The notes: generated from the sequence alone by a model not told the origin. A stretch of 64,000 nt of DNA from Rutidosis leptorrhynchoides (GCF_046630445.1 NC_092333.1:99470001-99534000); one strand, 5' to 3'; numbered from the stretch's first letter, positions 13,084-22,899 are shown. Numbers and translations: made by a program.

Positions 13084-15990
13084 ATGGCGAACATGAAATT
13101 CATCCCTTTTGTTCTGGAACCAACTGAAAGGATGCATCGAGCAAAGGATTTTAGAGGTAATAAGGAGGTACAGGTATCGGTGAACAATAGGGTAGCTTGT
13201 GGTAGAATTCCAGAAGGGTTTGCTAATGAGGGATATGAGGAATTGATGCTGTTTATGAGGAATCATCCTTTGAAGGATGCCTTCTTTAAGACAACGGTGA
13301 TGTATCCTGAGATGCTGGCTGAGTTCTGGTACACTTGTAATGGGAACAGAGAAGCAAGGTCAATTACTGGTACTTACAGGAATGGTAACAACACCTTAAC
13401 AATTACTGAAAATCATTTAAGGGCTGCTTTAAACCTTCCTTTTAATGAGAATTTTGTTCGAACAGCAGCAAAATCTGCTGTACGAAATTGTTTTAACCTA
13501 GTTGGTCAGCCCTTAACCAATTCTAGTGTCAAAATCAGTATGTTCAGTCCAAGGTGGATGTTTCTATTGTCAAATATAATCAGAAGTTTGAGTTTTAAAT
13601 GTGGGAGTCTAACTGAAATAAATGATTTTGAGGCTCATATTTTTGATGCCATGGTAACAGGGAGAAATATAGACTTTGCACGTCTGTATTTTAATGAACT
13701 CTTAGTGCTTACTGAAAAACCTTTAAGAGATCACAATGTGCCATTCATAAGATTTATGAGTCTAATGTTTGAACAAGCAATGACACCAATTTTGTACAAT
13801 GGTTTGCAAACTTTTAATGTCTATGAGTACAGGTATTTACCTGAATGCAGTGTCAAAATGTTTCATAGGCACATTGATGATGGTCAAGAAGTCCCTCTTA
13901 CAGCTGCTATGATGCATTGGGTCAATTTGGGCCGTGCAGACCAACCTGCAGATCCTGAGCAATCAGAATCTGAAGGGGCATCTTCTTCAGGATCTGAGCA
14001 ATCAGAATCTGAAGAAGGTCACAACAATGGTCAACAACATTCAACAGAATCTGAACATTCAGTTTCTACCCCCCCAATTACTCCACCCCATATTGTCAAT
14101 CAAACAGAGCAGGCTGAAGATATGGTTGAAGAAACACCACTTCAATCTAACCCATCTTCACCCACTGCTACTGAGCAAATATCTTCATCAAACAACCTTA
14201 TGAACTCACCAGTTCATACAGAGAATACCACCATACTTGAACCCTTAGATGATTCAGCACCTGTGAATTCACCATTACAATTCACTAGGCAAGATGGTGC
14301 TAGTACTGTTTCTTCACCTCTGCTAGAGGTTGTTGCAAGCAGTGCTTTGACCTTAACCAAACCTGATAGGTTAGTTAACTTGGATACCCACATTACAGTT
14401 ACTGATGCAACCCCCTCAGTTAACTTACAAACAGAGGTCCCAATCCTGGACTCATCAAACCAAATTCAACAACCTACTGAAATGGCCAAACCTACTTCTA
14501 CCTCAGACTTAAGTCTGTCACTACCTTTCCAGAGCATGTCATCCTTACACACTCTTGCACAGGCTGCCAATGCCACACTCATGTCACAGGGTGTGGTACA
14601 GGCCTCAACACCTTCTTTATCCAAGGATTGCTTTTCTTCACAACAGGAAAGTCATGAGGATATACCAACCATACCCACATCTGTTGACACTGCAGGTCAG
14701 ACTGGGGCACCAGTTGAATTGGTTGGCTTGAATAAGGCTTTGACTAATTTGACTAAGAAGTTTGATGACAAACTATCTGTTGTGCAGTCTGATCTTTCTA
14801 AAAACTTTAATAATAATTTTGTTTCAAAATCAGAGTTGATGGAGGTGAGGAGGTTGGTTGGGGAGTTGCAGGGTGGTGCTGGTAATTCAAATTCTGTGGT
14901 GATGTTTAATGACAGGTTGGATGTATTGGAAAAGAAAGTTGATGGGGTAGAAAGTTGTTTTACAGGGTTTGCTTCTGATTTGGTTACTTTAAAAAATCAA
15001 CAAGCTGAAATCTGGGAAATCATATCTTCTCTTCAGGTGGATGATGTCAAAAAGGGGGAGAAAAGAAAGAGAGTTGATGATGCAGAGGTTGCTGGTGATA
15101 AGAATAAGAGAGCTGCTGTTGAGGGGGAGAATCAAATTGAGGGGGAGCACATTGTTGTTGATGAGGTTGTGGTTTCAGAAAATGTGGTTGAGAATGTTAC
15201 TGTTGGTGATGAAATTGTTGCTGGTGGTGTTAAGGATAAGGGTAAAAATGTTGCAGCTGTTGGTGAGATGATTGCAGAATCTGCTGGTGATATTTCTGAA
15301 AATCCTGCGGTCTTGAATGATCTGAGAGCTAAGTTGAATAAAAGGTTTAGATTTAGAAGGTATGAAGGAGAAGTGTTGAAGGTTGAAATTGATAGGACTG
15401 AGTATGATGGAGTGTGTTTGTTTCTGACTTTATCTCATGCTTCTGATAAAAGATTAAGGGTGAAGTTGAATCAAATATTGAGGTTAGGATTTTGTGAATG
15501 GAGAGGAATTGCATTTGGTTTGAGAGGTTGTGAAGGTGACAGGGTGATTTTAAGTGAGGTGTTTAAGAGGATTTTTATGTTTGTGCATCTGGTGTTTGAA
15601 GAAGGGTTTATTAGTTTGAAGGATTATGAAGTTTTCTGTGAAGCCTTTAATTTGAGAAAGAAAGAAAGAAGGGTCAAGAGGATAGTTGATACATATGCTG
15701 TTCCTGAACATATGGAGTTTATAGATGATTTTTATGTTGAGTATTTGGATGCATTGCTGGTTAAAACTTCTAATGGAAGGAGAATGTTGATTAGAGTGGA
15801 TCAGTTTGAGGATGCTAATATTGAGCTGCTATTAAGTTTGATGACAAGGTGTGAATCTCTGCAGACCTTACCTTTTCGAAGAAAGTTGTTGATGCACTTG
15901 TACAGCAAGATCAGTATGATGAAGAAGATCTCACACATGAAGCATAAGTGCAAGCTGATTGAAAGAGAGGTCAAGAAGTTGATGGGTTAG
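13084..15990 (+). CDS. Third ORF of the Copia element, 968 aa (SIRE-type extra ORF)
   Basis: Sense-strand ORF between pol and the 3' LTR, in the position of the extra (env-like) ORF of SIRE/Maximus elements. I start it at the ATG at 13084 (MANMKFIPFVLEP); the frame is open further upstream but from a TTG. The N-terminal 300 residues look globular, with LKDAFFKTTVMYPEMLAEFW and ITGTYRNGNNTLTITENHLR, a pattern I associate with proteins in the same position in other composite-family elements. Then follow a tandem acidic repeat (SEQSESEGASSSG), a long Ser/Thr/Pro-rich linker, possible coiled coil around 14730-15020, a Lys/Arg patch (KRKRVDDAEVAGDKNKR) and a basic C-terminal domain. I see no signal peptide or clear transmembrane helix. 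Function unknown. It is fully open, unlike pol. Confidence 0.75.
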   Translation: MANMKFIPFVLEPTERMHRAKDFRGNKEVQVSVNNRVACGRIPEGFANEGYEELMLFMRNHPLKDAFFKTTVMYPEMLAEFWYTCNGNREARSITGTYRNGNNTLTITENHLRAALNLPFNENFVRTAAKSAVRNCFNLVGQPLTNSSVKISMFSPRWMFLLSNIIRSLSFKCGSLTEINDFEAHIFDAMVTGRNIDFARLYFNELLVLTEKPLRDHNVPFIRFMSLMFEQAMTPILYNGLQTFNVYEYRYLPECSVKMFHRHIDDGQEVPLTAAMMHWVNLGRADQPADPEQSESEGASSSGSEQSESEEGHNNGQQHSTESEHSVSTPPITPPHIVNQTEQAEDMVEETPLQSNPSSPTATEQISSSNNLMNSPVHTENTTILEPLDDSAPVNSPLQFTRQDGASTVSSPLLEVVASSALTLTKPDRLVNLDTHITVTDATPSVNLQTEVPILDSSNQIQQPTEMAKPTSTSDLSLSLPFQSMSSLHTLAQAANATLMSQGVVQASTPSLSKDCFSSQQESHEDIPTIPTSVDTAGQTGAPVELVGLNKALTNLTKKFDDKLSVVQSDLSKNFNNNFVSKSELMEVRRLVGELQGGAGNSNSVVMFNDRLDVLEKKVDGVESCFTGFASDLVTLKNQQAEIWEIISSLQVDDVKKGEKRKRVDDAEVAGDKNKRAAVEGENQIEGEHIVVDEVVVSENVVENVTVGDEIVAGGVKDKGKNVAAVGEMIAESAGDISENPAVLNDLRAKLNKRFRFRRYEGEVLKVEIDRTEYDGVCLFLTLSHASDKRLRVKLNQILRLGFCEWRGIAFGLRGCEGDRVILSEVFKRIFMFVHLVFEEGFISLKDYEVFCEAFNLRKKERRVKRIVDTYAVPEHMEFIDDFYVEYLDALLVKTSNGRRMLIRVDQFEDANIELLLSLMTRCESLQTLPFRRKLLMHLYSKISMMKKISHMKHKCKLIEREVKKLMG

Positions 15991-16019
15991 TAGCTTGAAT
16001 TGTTTTGACATCATCAGAT

Positions 16020-16028
16020 AGGGGGAGA
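16020..16028 (+). other. Polypurine tract of Copia element
   Basis: AGGGGGAGA, immediately upstream of the 3' LTR, where plus-strand DNA synthesis is primed. Confidence 0.85.
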
Positions 16029-16029
16029 T

Positions 16030-16516
16030 TGTTGGGAAAGTTAATCTGATGAGTCAAAGTATTTTGCAGATTTTAGAGTCTGATGATGTTAGAGTCTGAG
16101 GAGCAGATGATGTTAGAGTCTGAAGTTTTCAAAAGTCAACTGCCGAATGATTTCTTGTTGATAAAGCCATTTGAAGATTCTGGAAGATCTCTTTTATATT
16201 TAGAAGATATATGATGATGCGTTTTTGTGTTTATCTTCCAGAATTAATCTCCTTAAGTTTAGCTTTGATCCTTGTATATCTTTTCCTATTTTGTAGAGTA
16301 GTTTGTTAAGAAACCAAATCTGGAAGATTTGGTTCTTCTTGTATAAATACACGTTTATGTTTGCAGTTTTTATATATATATCAAAAACACGATTGTGCTT
16401 AATATATTATTGGTTTTCTTCTAATTCGTGTTCTCTTAATTTTCTGCACTTTAATTCCTATTGTTTGTGTGAAATTAAGAGTCTGGTGTTCATAGTTGAA
16501 TTACTGTGAACTAATA
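16030..16516 (+). repeat. 3' LTR of Copia element
   Basis: Same length as the 5' LTR (487 bp), with no difference found when the two were compared by eye. It is followed by the target duplication TTAGC at 16517-16521. Confidence 0.93.
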
Positions 16517-17075
16517 TTAGCTCGTTCTAATAATAACATGTCATTTCTATTTCCTGCTTCCAATTGCCCCTCAATATCATTTATCTGACAACTAACCATA
16601 ACTTTACGGGAATTACGGTTTATTCTTAGATTAAGAGCCCATGACTTGATAGCATTTTTTAAGTGTTTCAACTTATCATTAAAATGAACAGCCTGATTTT
16701 CCATGACATCATAAGCCGCCACAATAACAACATTATCAAATTCATCACGATTCATCCAGGAATTGAAAAACTTGAACGATAAAGAACCGAAATCTAATTT
16801 ATTATTTGAGAATAAAACAGGAAGATTGTCGGATAAACCTCTAGGAGGAGCTACAAGCTTATAATCTTCAAAATAGTTTCCACCATTTGATGAAATAAGC
16901 ACTCGATCTAAACGACTCATCTTGGACGCACTTTTGTTAATCCATGTGAATCTCCTCCCGTCTAAAGGAATATCCATCAAGCCATTTTCATTAATGAAAA
17001 TGTTAAAAACATTTGCTTCATCTCTATTGAAAACTGATCCATATCTTTCATTTTCATTCTTTACCTCATTGAGTC
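16517..17075 (-). pseudogene. LINE ORF2 fragment: endonuclease domain
   Basis: Minus-strand reading frame with hallmarks of the plant LINE endonuclease/exonuclease/phosphatase domain: ERYGSVFNRDEANVFNIFI, then LMDIPLDGRRFTWINKSASKMSRLDRVLIS (in parts), then a LSDNLPVL stretch at the place of the usual SDH motif, then FKFFNSWMNRDEFDNVV. The catalytic SDH appears altered to SDN. It continues into 6516-6591 once the Copia insertion is removed. No start of ORF2 or reverse transcriptase is present nearby, so this is a fragment. It was the target of the Copia insertion. Confidence 0.85.
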
Positions 17076-17338
17076 ACATGTATTTTAAGAAACTCAATTA
17101 TTATTTAGAAGGAAGTATTGAAGTGAGTCTGGTTTAACGTTCAATTATGAGAAGTTAGCTATGAAGGTATTTTTTCTAATTGTATCTTATTCTTGCATAC
17201 GGAACATTTGACAGGGAGGAACTCTCTCGGTCCCTGAAGTCAACTAAAATACGAGTATTTGCTTATTGTATCATATTACTTTTTAGTTAGAAGGACAAGT
17301 ACATATTTTGGAGCAGGACACGGTTTTGGTCAGGCTAC

Positions 17339-17340
<2 letters not shown>
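17076..17340. other. Intergenic spacer
   Basis: No ORF or repeat recognised between the LINE fragment and the TA microsatellite. Confidence 0.5.
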
Positions 17341-17385
<45 letters not shown>

Positions 17386-17584
17386 GGCAGGATCAAGAGG
17401 GAGATAACCAATCGGGGGGAAGCGGAGGGAAGCAAAAACTTTTTTTTTTTTCGTTTTTTGAAAAAACTTAGTTCACGAACATTATAGATGAGATGAAAAT
17501 ATGAACATTTAGTAGAGACACTTTGTGATAATTTTGGCGGAAAAATGCTCGAAGAAGTAATATATAACAATTATCGCGTTTTTC

Positions 17585-17700
17585 GAGCGTATATTGAGGT
17601 TTTAGATATTAGAGTTTAGATATTAGGGTTTATAGGGTTTAGATATTAGGGTTTAGAAATTTAGGGTTTAGATTTAGGGTTTAGATTTAAGATTTAGATT
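17585..17700. repeat. Degenerate TTTAGGGTTTAGA-type tandem repeat
   Basis: Eight or so imperfect copies of ATTAGGGTTTAGA. It resembles the plant telomere unit TTTAGGG but the spacing is irregular, so it is an interstitial telomere-like repeat within the foldback element. Confidence 0.75.
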
Positions 17701-17719
17701 GAGTTTTTAACACGAACGG

Positions 17720-17802
17720 TTTAGAGTTTAGGGTCTAGGGTTTGGTGTTTTGGGTTTATGGAATAAACCCAAAACACCAAACCCTAAACCCTAAACTCTA
17801 AA
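17720..17802. repeat. Near-perfect hairpin, 40-bp arms
   Basis: The left arm ends GGTGTTTTGGGTTTAT, the right arm begins ATAAACCCAAAACACC, with a three-base loop at 17760-17762. The 40-bp arms pair with only one or two mismatches. It lies at the centre of the foldback MITE. Confidence 0.85.
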
Positions 17803-18051
17803 TCGGGCTAAATTTTACTTCACAAAACATGAAAAAAAAACGTTCATATTCTTCACGAACAATATTATCTTGAATGTTATTTTTGTCGATCGTTTTCCTG
17901 CCTAAATAATAACATTCATCACGAAGTGTCTCTTCTAAATGTTCATATTTTCGTTTGATCTTGATGCCGGAAAAAAAAATTCCAAAAAAACGAAAAAAAA
18001 AAAAAATTTTTTGCTTCCCCCCGATTGGTTACTTCCCCATTGATCATGCCC

Positions 18052-18099
<48 letters not shown>

Positions 18100-18104
<5 letters not shown>

Positions 18105-19230
18105 CTGCTATTTCAACATCATGTGTCCAATTTGTACATTTAAGAATACGTATCTGGGATACAAACCATTTTGTACTCATTGAAGACTTTTGGCTTTTGA
18201 ATTAAGTTGTTGGTCATTTGATCCTGTGGTTTTTTACTTTAAGTTTACATAATGTTGTCGTTTGGTGTTCTAATGTTTTGTCCTCTATCCATATCAGACA
18301 AATATGTCTTGTTCCTGTTCTTTATTATTTGTGGAAAGTCCCTTGAACGTACTCTTGAAGTCGATGTTTTTTCTAACTAACTCTACAGTCTACACGTTTA
18401 AATTATTTACTAACCAACCAAAATGTTGTGATTTAGGTTAATATGATCAACTAATATGTGATTTAGTAAAAGTCAACTATCAAGTAGTCATGAATTAGCC
18501 ACCCCCATCCTGGATCCACAAATGATGTTTGATAAAGTGTGATTGTTATTAGATAAGTTAATGCATAAAAAAATTTAGAAGAGCAAAATATATATAAAAT
18601 AATTATCAAGATTTCAACAAGTTGAAGACGCGTTCATGAAGGAGATGCCCCTATGTTTCCACACATGCAAAAAAAAAATGCAGAAGTCAGTGACATAGAA
18701 AATGACTACTTCAATTTGATGTCGCTCTCTTTTCTTAAATACATTTTCATGACTCGTAACAATTATTTGTCCTCTGTTCGTAGACTTTTTGACTTGGTGG
18801 TCTTGATTTGATACGTTCATATGTCCAAAACCACACATTGAACGAGTTTGAATCGAAACAAATTTGATCTTGATTATAGGAAAACAATTGTAATCAGTTG
18901 GGTTCATGAAAATAGGTGCCGATTAACGAATTCAGGTGTAACCGTTTAAACTAGAATGAAAATCATACGTTTATGAGCATATACAATCTATCTATAGTTT
19001 CTATTAAAATCCGAAAATGATGATATCATAAATGAGACTATTCCCTTCTATAAAAAAAATCAAAAAGTAAAAGAAAAAAATCTAAGTATGATGGATGATT
19101 TCATTAATATAAATAATTTTGAATTAAATTTAAATCTTATTAATTAATTATTATTATTAAATCTTATTAATAATTATTTTAATTATTAAAATTAAATAAT
19201 TTTGAATTATTTTAATTAATTATTTTGAAT
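18100..19230. other. Intergenic region, no gene seen
   Basis: AT-rich sequence without a convincing coding frame, RNA gene or repeat. The short open frames have no recognisable motif. A TTAATTAA-rich stretch occupies 19130-19230. Confidence 0.5.
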
Positions 19231-19500
19231 TGAGTACGAGAATGTATAAAAGCTAGGCAGAAGAAAACCAATTCTAAATTTATATTTTAATTCACACTTT
19301 TAAAATAAAATGACAACAAGTATTATCTCTTGTGATTGGATGTGAATTGTTTAATATGCATTTTAGGTGTTTGATGAAATGTTCAGCTGACGAGTTTTTT
19401 AGTCGGACTCTGTGGTTCCACGGGTCGTTAAATTAAATGACTTTAACATTTACGTCACTTAATACCTAAAACATATCATTAAACTGTTTCGTTTAAACAA

Positions 19501-19530
19501 ACTCGTGGTTCCACGGGTCATTTCACTAGT
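19501..19530 (+). mobile_element. Possible Helitron 3' terminus
   Basis: A short hairpin CGTGGTTCCACG is followed about 12 bases later by CACTAGT. Helitrons end with a hairpin about ten bases before CTRR and insert before a T, and CTAG then T fits. A related GTGGTTCCACGGGTC word occurs at about 19412-19426. The 5' end was not found; it may lie near 19240-19320. Confidence 0.35.
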
Positions 19531-20050
19531 TGTCTTTATTAAATTCATCACAATTGTACATTAAATAGAAATATATTTCTATTGTATATTGTATATACTA
19601 TATATACTAGATACACAATTGTGATTAATATTATCAGATTATAATTTTGGAAGTATCAATCCCTTGGTTATAATATATCATGTGGTTGTTTGATATGATA
19701 TTTTGAGATTTAAAAGATTATCATTTGAATTCGATTTTTGATTCTATATATTTACCCAGCTTATCCAGAAATTTTTTTTGTTTCGGGTCAAAAACCAGCT
19801 CAATCAAATACATATTACCTACTACTATTTGTACATGTGAAACTAATAATTTCTCAAGACTTAAAAAGGAGAAGACTAATTAGTCTACATTTAATATTTT
19901 CTTTTTGCCAAATTTTACAAACATGATTGGCAAAAGTTGAATGTTGTTTTGGCCTTGTGACTAGGTACCCATTTCTCTAACAACAACTGATAAACAAGTT
20001 ACTGTCAAACCACTCTTTCCTCTCTTCTACGTTGCTCCTATTTTTCTTCT
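19531..20050. other. Upstream region of the HIPP-type gene
   Basis: About 520 bp of AT-rich non-coding sequence leading to the TATA box. No element is recognised. Confidence 0.5.
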
Positions 20051-20058
20051 TATAAATT
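20051..20058 (+). promoter_or_regulatory. Probable TATA box of the HIPP-type gene
   Basis: TATAAATT lies about 90 bp upstream of the start codon, followed by a CA- and CT-rich leader typical of plant 5' UTRs. Confidence 0.55.
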
Positions 20059-20140
20059 TACACACATATACACATTTCTCACTCATATCACAACTTTATT
20101 AACAGTTCAGTCCACTAGTTTCACCATATATCCTCTCATC

Positions 20141-20928
20141 ATGCCTGAAAGCAAGGTGAAAAATCTTCATTAAAGTTATGTCTTATTTTATTTTAGATTC
20201 ATATTCATATTCATATTCATAGGTTTTAACTGGAGTTTAAATGCAGAAAGTGGTTGTTAAAGTGGATCTACATTGTGAAAATGATAAAAGGAAAGCTTTG
20301 AAGGCAGTTTCCGGTCTTTCGGGTATAATTCTTATCAAATGCTGTTTCTTATCATTTTTTTAGAACGGCATTATTGACATCACCCGACTTAACCACATTC
20401 GCGATAATATTCCACTCAATCACACGTTAGAAGGAAACTCTTCATATACCATCGCTTAATGCGTACCTGGTTACGCCATGCAACTTTTCACCACAATAGA
20501 TTCCTGGAGAAAATCACCACCCAAAGATTTCACGGATGCAGGCCTGCAAACAACATGAGGCTTTTCGCCACTCAACTGCTAGCTCGGTGGCCTGTCTCTT
20601 ATCATTTTATTCGCATGTCAGTATTATAATTAAATTTGACTTTACATTAATTGATTTTACAGGGATCGATTCGTTATCTGTGGACATGAATGATAAGAAA
20701 CTGACGGTGATTGGCGACATTGATCCCCTGTGTGTTGATGGAAAGCTTAAGAAGTGGCACCCTGTGATAATTACTGTAGGGCCCGAGAAAGAAGAAAAGA
20801 AGAAAGAAGAAGCAGCAGCTTACATAAAATGGTTGGAAGCTGATAGGTGGTGTAATGCTTACATGCCACCACAACAATATCGTGTTTATAGTGTGGAAGA
20901 TAACCCTAATGGTTGTGTTATTTGCTAA
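20141..20928 (+). CDS. Heavy-metal-associated isoprenylated protein (HIPP/HPP type), 3 exons
   Basis: The only convincing host gene in the window. Exons 20141-20155, 20247-20322 and 20663-20928 join in frame across GT..AG introns and encode 118 aa. Residues about 6-70 form an HMA-type beta-alpha-beta fold ([20 protein letters not shown], then [20 protein letters not shown]). The usual CXXC metal site is not present: only one Cys occurs in that loop, as in the degenerate HPP/HIPP subgroup. A Lys/Glu-rich linker ([10 protein letters not shown]) follows. The C terminus is NPNGCVIC, a CaaX box (CVIC) for prenylation, implying membrane attachment. Such proteins are linked to metal homeostasis, stress and pathogen response, but the role here is inferred. 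The first intron follows five codons, typical of this family. Intron 2 holds an insertion. No lesion is visible, so it is probably functional. Confidence 0.87.
20359..20597. mobile_element. Insertion of unknown type in intron 2 of the HIPP gene
   Basis: About 239 bp flanked by direct repeats CTGTTTCTTATCATTTT (20342-20358) and CTGTCTCTTATCATTTT (20592-20608), 17 bp with one mismatch. This looks like a target-site duplication of the length made by LINE-dependent retroposition. The inserted DNA is more GC-rich than the intron. A T run near its left edge could be the poly(A) of an antisense retroposon. No known family recognised. Confidence 0.55.
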
Positions 20929-21054
20929 ATTTAGAGTAATATTGAACTTAAGTGATTATATACGAAGACAGTTATATAAAGTTAAGGTTTGTTTCACGTT
21001 ATGTTATTTAGGTTATGCATGTATATTATTATATTGAAGTATCAAATCAAATAA

Positions 21055-21447
21055 TCCTAGAAACCAAAAGCTAGCATAAGACCATTCTTATTGCAGCGTG
21101 ATGGCCAAGTTTTTACCTCTATCACGCCTCCAGCACGCCACTATGGGGCGTGATGGGAGAAAAATTTTGTGGGCGTGATGGGAGCATCACGGAAGTAAAA
21201 TCGGAGGTAATGGAGATATCAACCAATCACAAATTAGATAAATGCATTTACATTTTAATTAAATCAATAAAAATAATAAAATAACTCCATCACACAACCA
21301 TCACTCCATACCACTACAAACTCCATTACGTCATCACCTTTGCCAAATCACCACTATACCCCACAAAAACACCCATCACACCCAATCACGCCCATCACCA
21401 CTGCGAATGGTCTAAAGCCATATCCTAGAAACCAAAGCCTAGCATAA
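21055..21447. repeat. 25-bp direct repeat flanking the Tourist-like MITE
   Basis: TCCTAGAAACCAAAAGCTAGC at 21055 and TCCTAGAAACCAAAGCCTAGC at 21423 (first 21 bases of each shown in part), each followed by ATAA. It lies outside the 3-bp target duplication, so it is either a separate small duplication or the trace of an earlier event. Confidence 0.6.
21080..21412. mobile_element. Tourist-like (PIF/Harbinger) MITE, 333 bp
   Basis: Termini GACCATTC and GAATGGTC are inverted repeats that extend imperfectly (GACCATTCTTATTGCAG against the complement of CACTGCGAATGGTC). They are flanked by the trinucleotide TAA at 21077-21079 and 21413-21415, the target duplication of Harbinger-class elements. GGGCGTGATGGG-type words recur internally. 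Non-coding. Confidence 0.8.
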
Positions 21448-21703
21448 AGCCAATGAACGACAAAGTAGATTTTATACCATATTTGACAGTCCACATCTTT
21501 ATTATCATACTATAGCTTTGTTTGCAGACTCGAAACTCACGATCTCATGAACAAATAGTAATGCATAGAGTACAAGTTAATACGATATGTAAGATTTTAA
21601 AGCTTTCCAAAAATTAAAAAAGGGATTATATATCGATATTAATCTCATTAAAATAATCATGTCAATCAATCAATATATATATCAATATTAATGTTTTACG
21701 GAG

Positions 21704-21706
<3 letters not shown>

Positions 21707-21789
<83 letters not shown>
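21707..21789. repeat. (TA)n microsatellite
   Basis: Continuous TA run of about 80 bp downstream of the HIPP gene. Confidence 0.95.
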
Positions 21790-21792
<3 letters not shown>

Positions 21793-22200
21793 GATCAATC
21801 ACAATCGGGACATGTTTCTAATAAAAGACTGAACTCCACATTAGCATCACATCAATATATCTTCAAAAACATTAAAACAGACTCAACACACCGACAACAA
21901 TATCATTCTTCTTAAAAAAAACTTGATCCAATTATTATATATTCAATATTTAAATAATAAAAATACTAATAATAGGAATATAAAATATATGGGGTCATGA
22001 AGTAGGAGCATCTCATACACCTTTTTTCTTCTAGTGGTCCTCTACATACTCGTCTTTTTCTTTCGATGACAAATGCAGTTAATGACACAAAAAGATACAT
22101 TACACCTTATGGTGTTTTTTAATGTTAAAAAAGTCAGTAACAAAAAAGACACCGTTGGTTGTAGTCTTATAACGTCAAAATAGATTAAAGTGGCTTAAGT
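21790..22200. other. Intergenic region, nothing recognised
   Basis: AT-rich, with no coding frame or repeat that I can support. Confidence 0.4.
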
Positions 22201-22214
22201 TAATTGATTAGGTA

Positions 22215-22605
22215 GATACAAGGTTGGAGAACTCGAATTTCGGAAAGATCTAGATTGGACATTTTTTGGGAGATCTCGGCATCTCGGAAAAATCTCGAGA
22301 AGATCTCGGACGTTGACTTACGTTGACTTATTAGTGTTTTTAGTATAAATTTATATATATAAATAAATATATGTATATTTATATACATTATTAACGAGAT
22401 TTTAGAAAAAAAAAATTCGACAAATGGGTGAGAAAATACGAGATTTTATGGGAAAATCCGAAAAATGAGCAAGAAAATCCGAGAATTCGTGACTTTGACC
22501 AAGTTTGACCTCGTTGACCGGAAAATCTCGGGAGATGGACATATCGTCTCGGTTGACTTCTAAAAACGAGATATCGGGGAGATCTCGTGAAGAAATAAGG
22601 AGGTT
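22215..22605. repeat. GATCTCG-rich repeat of unknown class
   Basis: The words GAGATCTCG, AAATCTCG and GAGAAAATCCGAGA recur on both strands at the two ends of this 390-bp segment, which surrounds an AT-rich middle. The two ends look loosely inverted. It resembles a decayed foldback element. No target duplication identified. Confidence 0.35.
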
Positions 22606-22770
22606 TACCTGAGTAAATATATTATGAAGTTTATATCAATTTAATTTTAATATTATGTTATTTAATCCACACATATTGACAGTAAAATAAACCTGCATTA
22701 CTGATTGAAACTATTAATTTTTTAATTTAAGATTAATCAGTTATATCTCAATATATTATTTGTCCGTATA

Positions 22771-22899
22771 ACTTTCTCCGTCTCAAAAATTTTGTGATAT
22801 TTGATTTTAAAAATTTTTTATTTTAACTTTAACTTGTTAAAGTTGAAAAATAGAGATTTCAAAAGTTAAAATGTGACAGTTGTTTTGAGACGGGAAGCG
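22771..22899. mobile_element. Stowaway-like (Tc1/Mariner) MITE, about 129 bp
   Basis: The left end TTTCTCCGTCTCAAAA and right end TTTTGAGACGGGAA are inverted repeats. TA dinucleotides occur at both edges. Size, the CTCCGTCTCAAAA terminus and AT-rich core fit Stowaway. Confidence 0.65.

Larger units (their letters stand above)
6592..16516 (+). mobile_element. Copia LTR retrotransposon, SIRE-like, 9.9 kb, young
   Basis: The two 487-bp LTRs show no differences by eye. The 5-bp target duplication TTAGC lies at 6587-6591 and 16517-16521. A tRNA-Met primer-binding site follows the 5' LTR and a purine tract precedes the 3' LTR. The coding order is gag, protease, integrase, reverse transcriptase, RNase H, which defines Copia. 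A further large ORF lies between pol and the 3' LTR, as in the SIRE/Maximus lineage. LTR identity implies a very recent insertion. The pol reading frame nevertheless carries stops and a one-base frameshift, so this copy is not autonomous as sequenced. Confidence 0.93.
17341..18099. mobile_element. Foldback MITE lying between two TA microsatellites
   Basis: Two (TA)n runs (17341-17382 and 18055-18099) flank a unit whose ends are inverted copies. The left arm reads GGGCAGGATCAAGAGGG, AACCAATCGGGGGGAAGC, AAAATATGAACATTTAG and AGAGACACTTTGTGAT. The right arm reads the same blocks in reverse complement between about 17910 and 18053, with scattered mismatches. The arms are about 150-200 bp. The centre holds degenerate TTTAGGG-like repeats (17600-17700) and a long hairpin (17720-17802). 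There is no coding capacity. Insertion into TA repeats recalls the rice Micron elements, but the superfamily is not proven. Confidence 0.7.

Noticed and set aside
17600-17802. Telomere repeat array
   Set aside because: Spacing and unit are too irregular and the tract is short and central to a foldback element; not a telomere or a chromosome fusion point.
20536-20928. 130-aa single-exon ORF overlapping the HIPP gene
   Set aside because: Its first part is the intron 2 insert and intron sequence. The three-exon model with GT..AG sites gives a complete domain and start.
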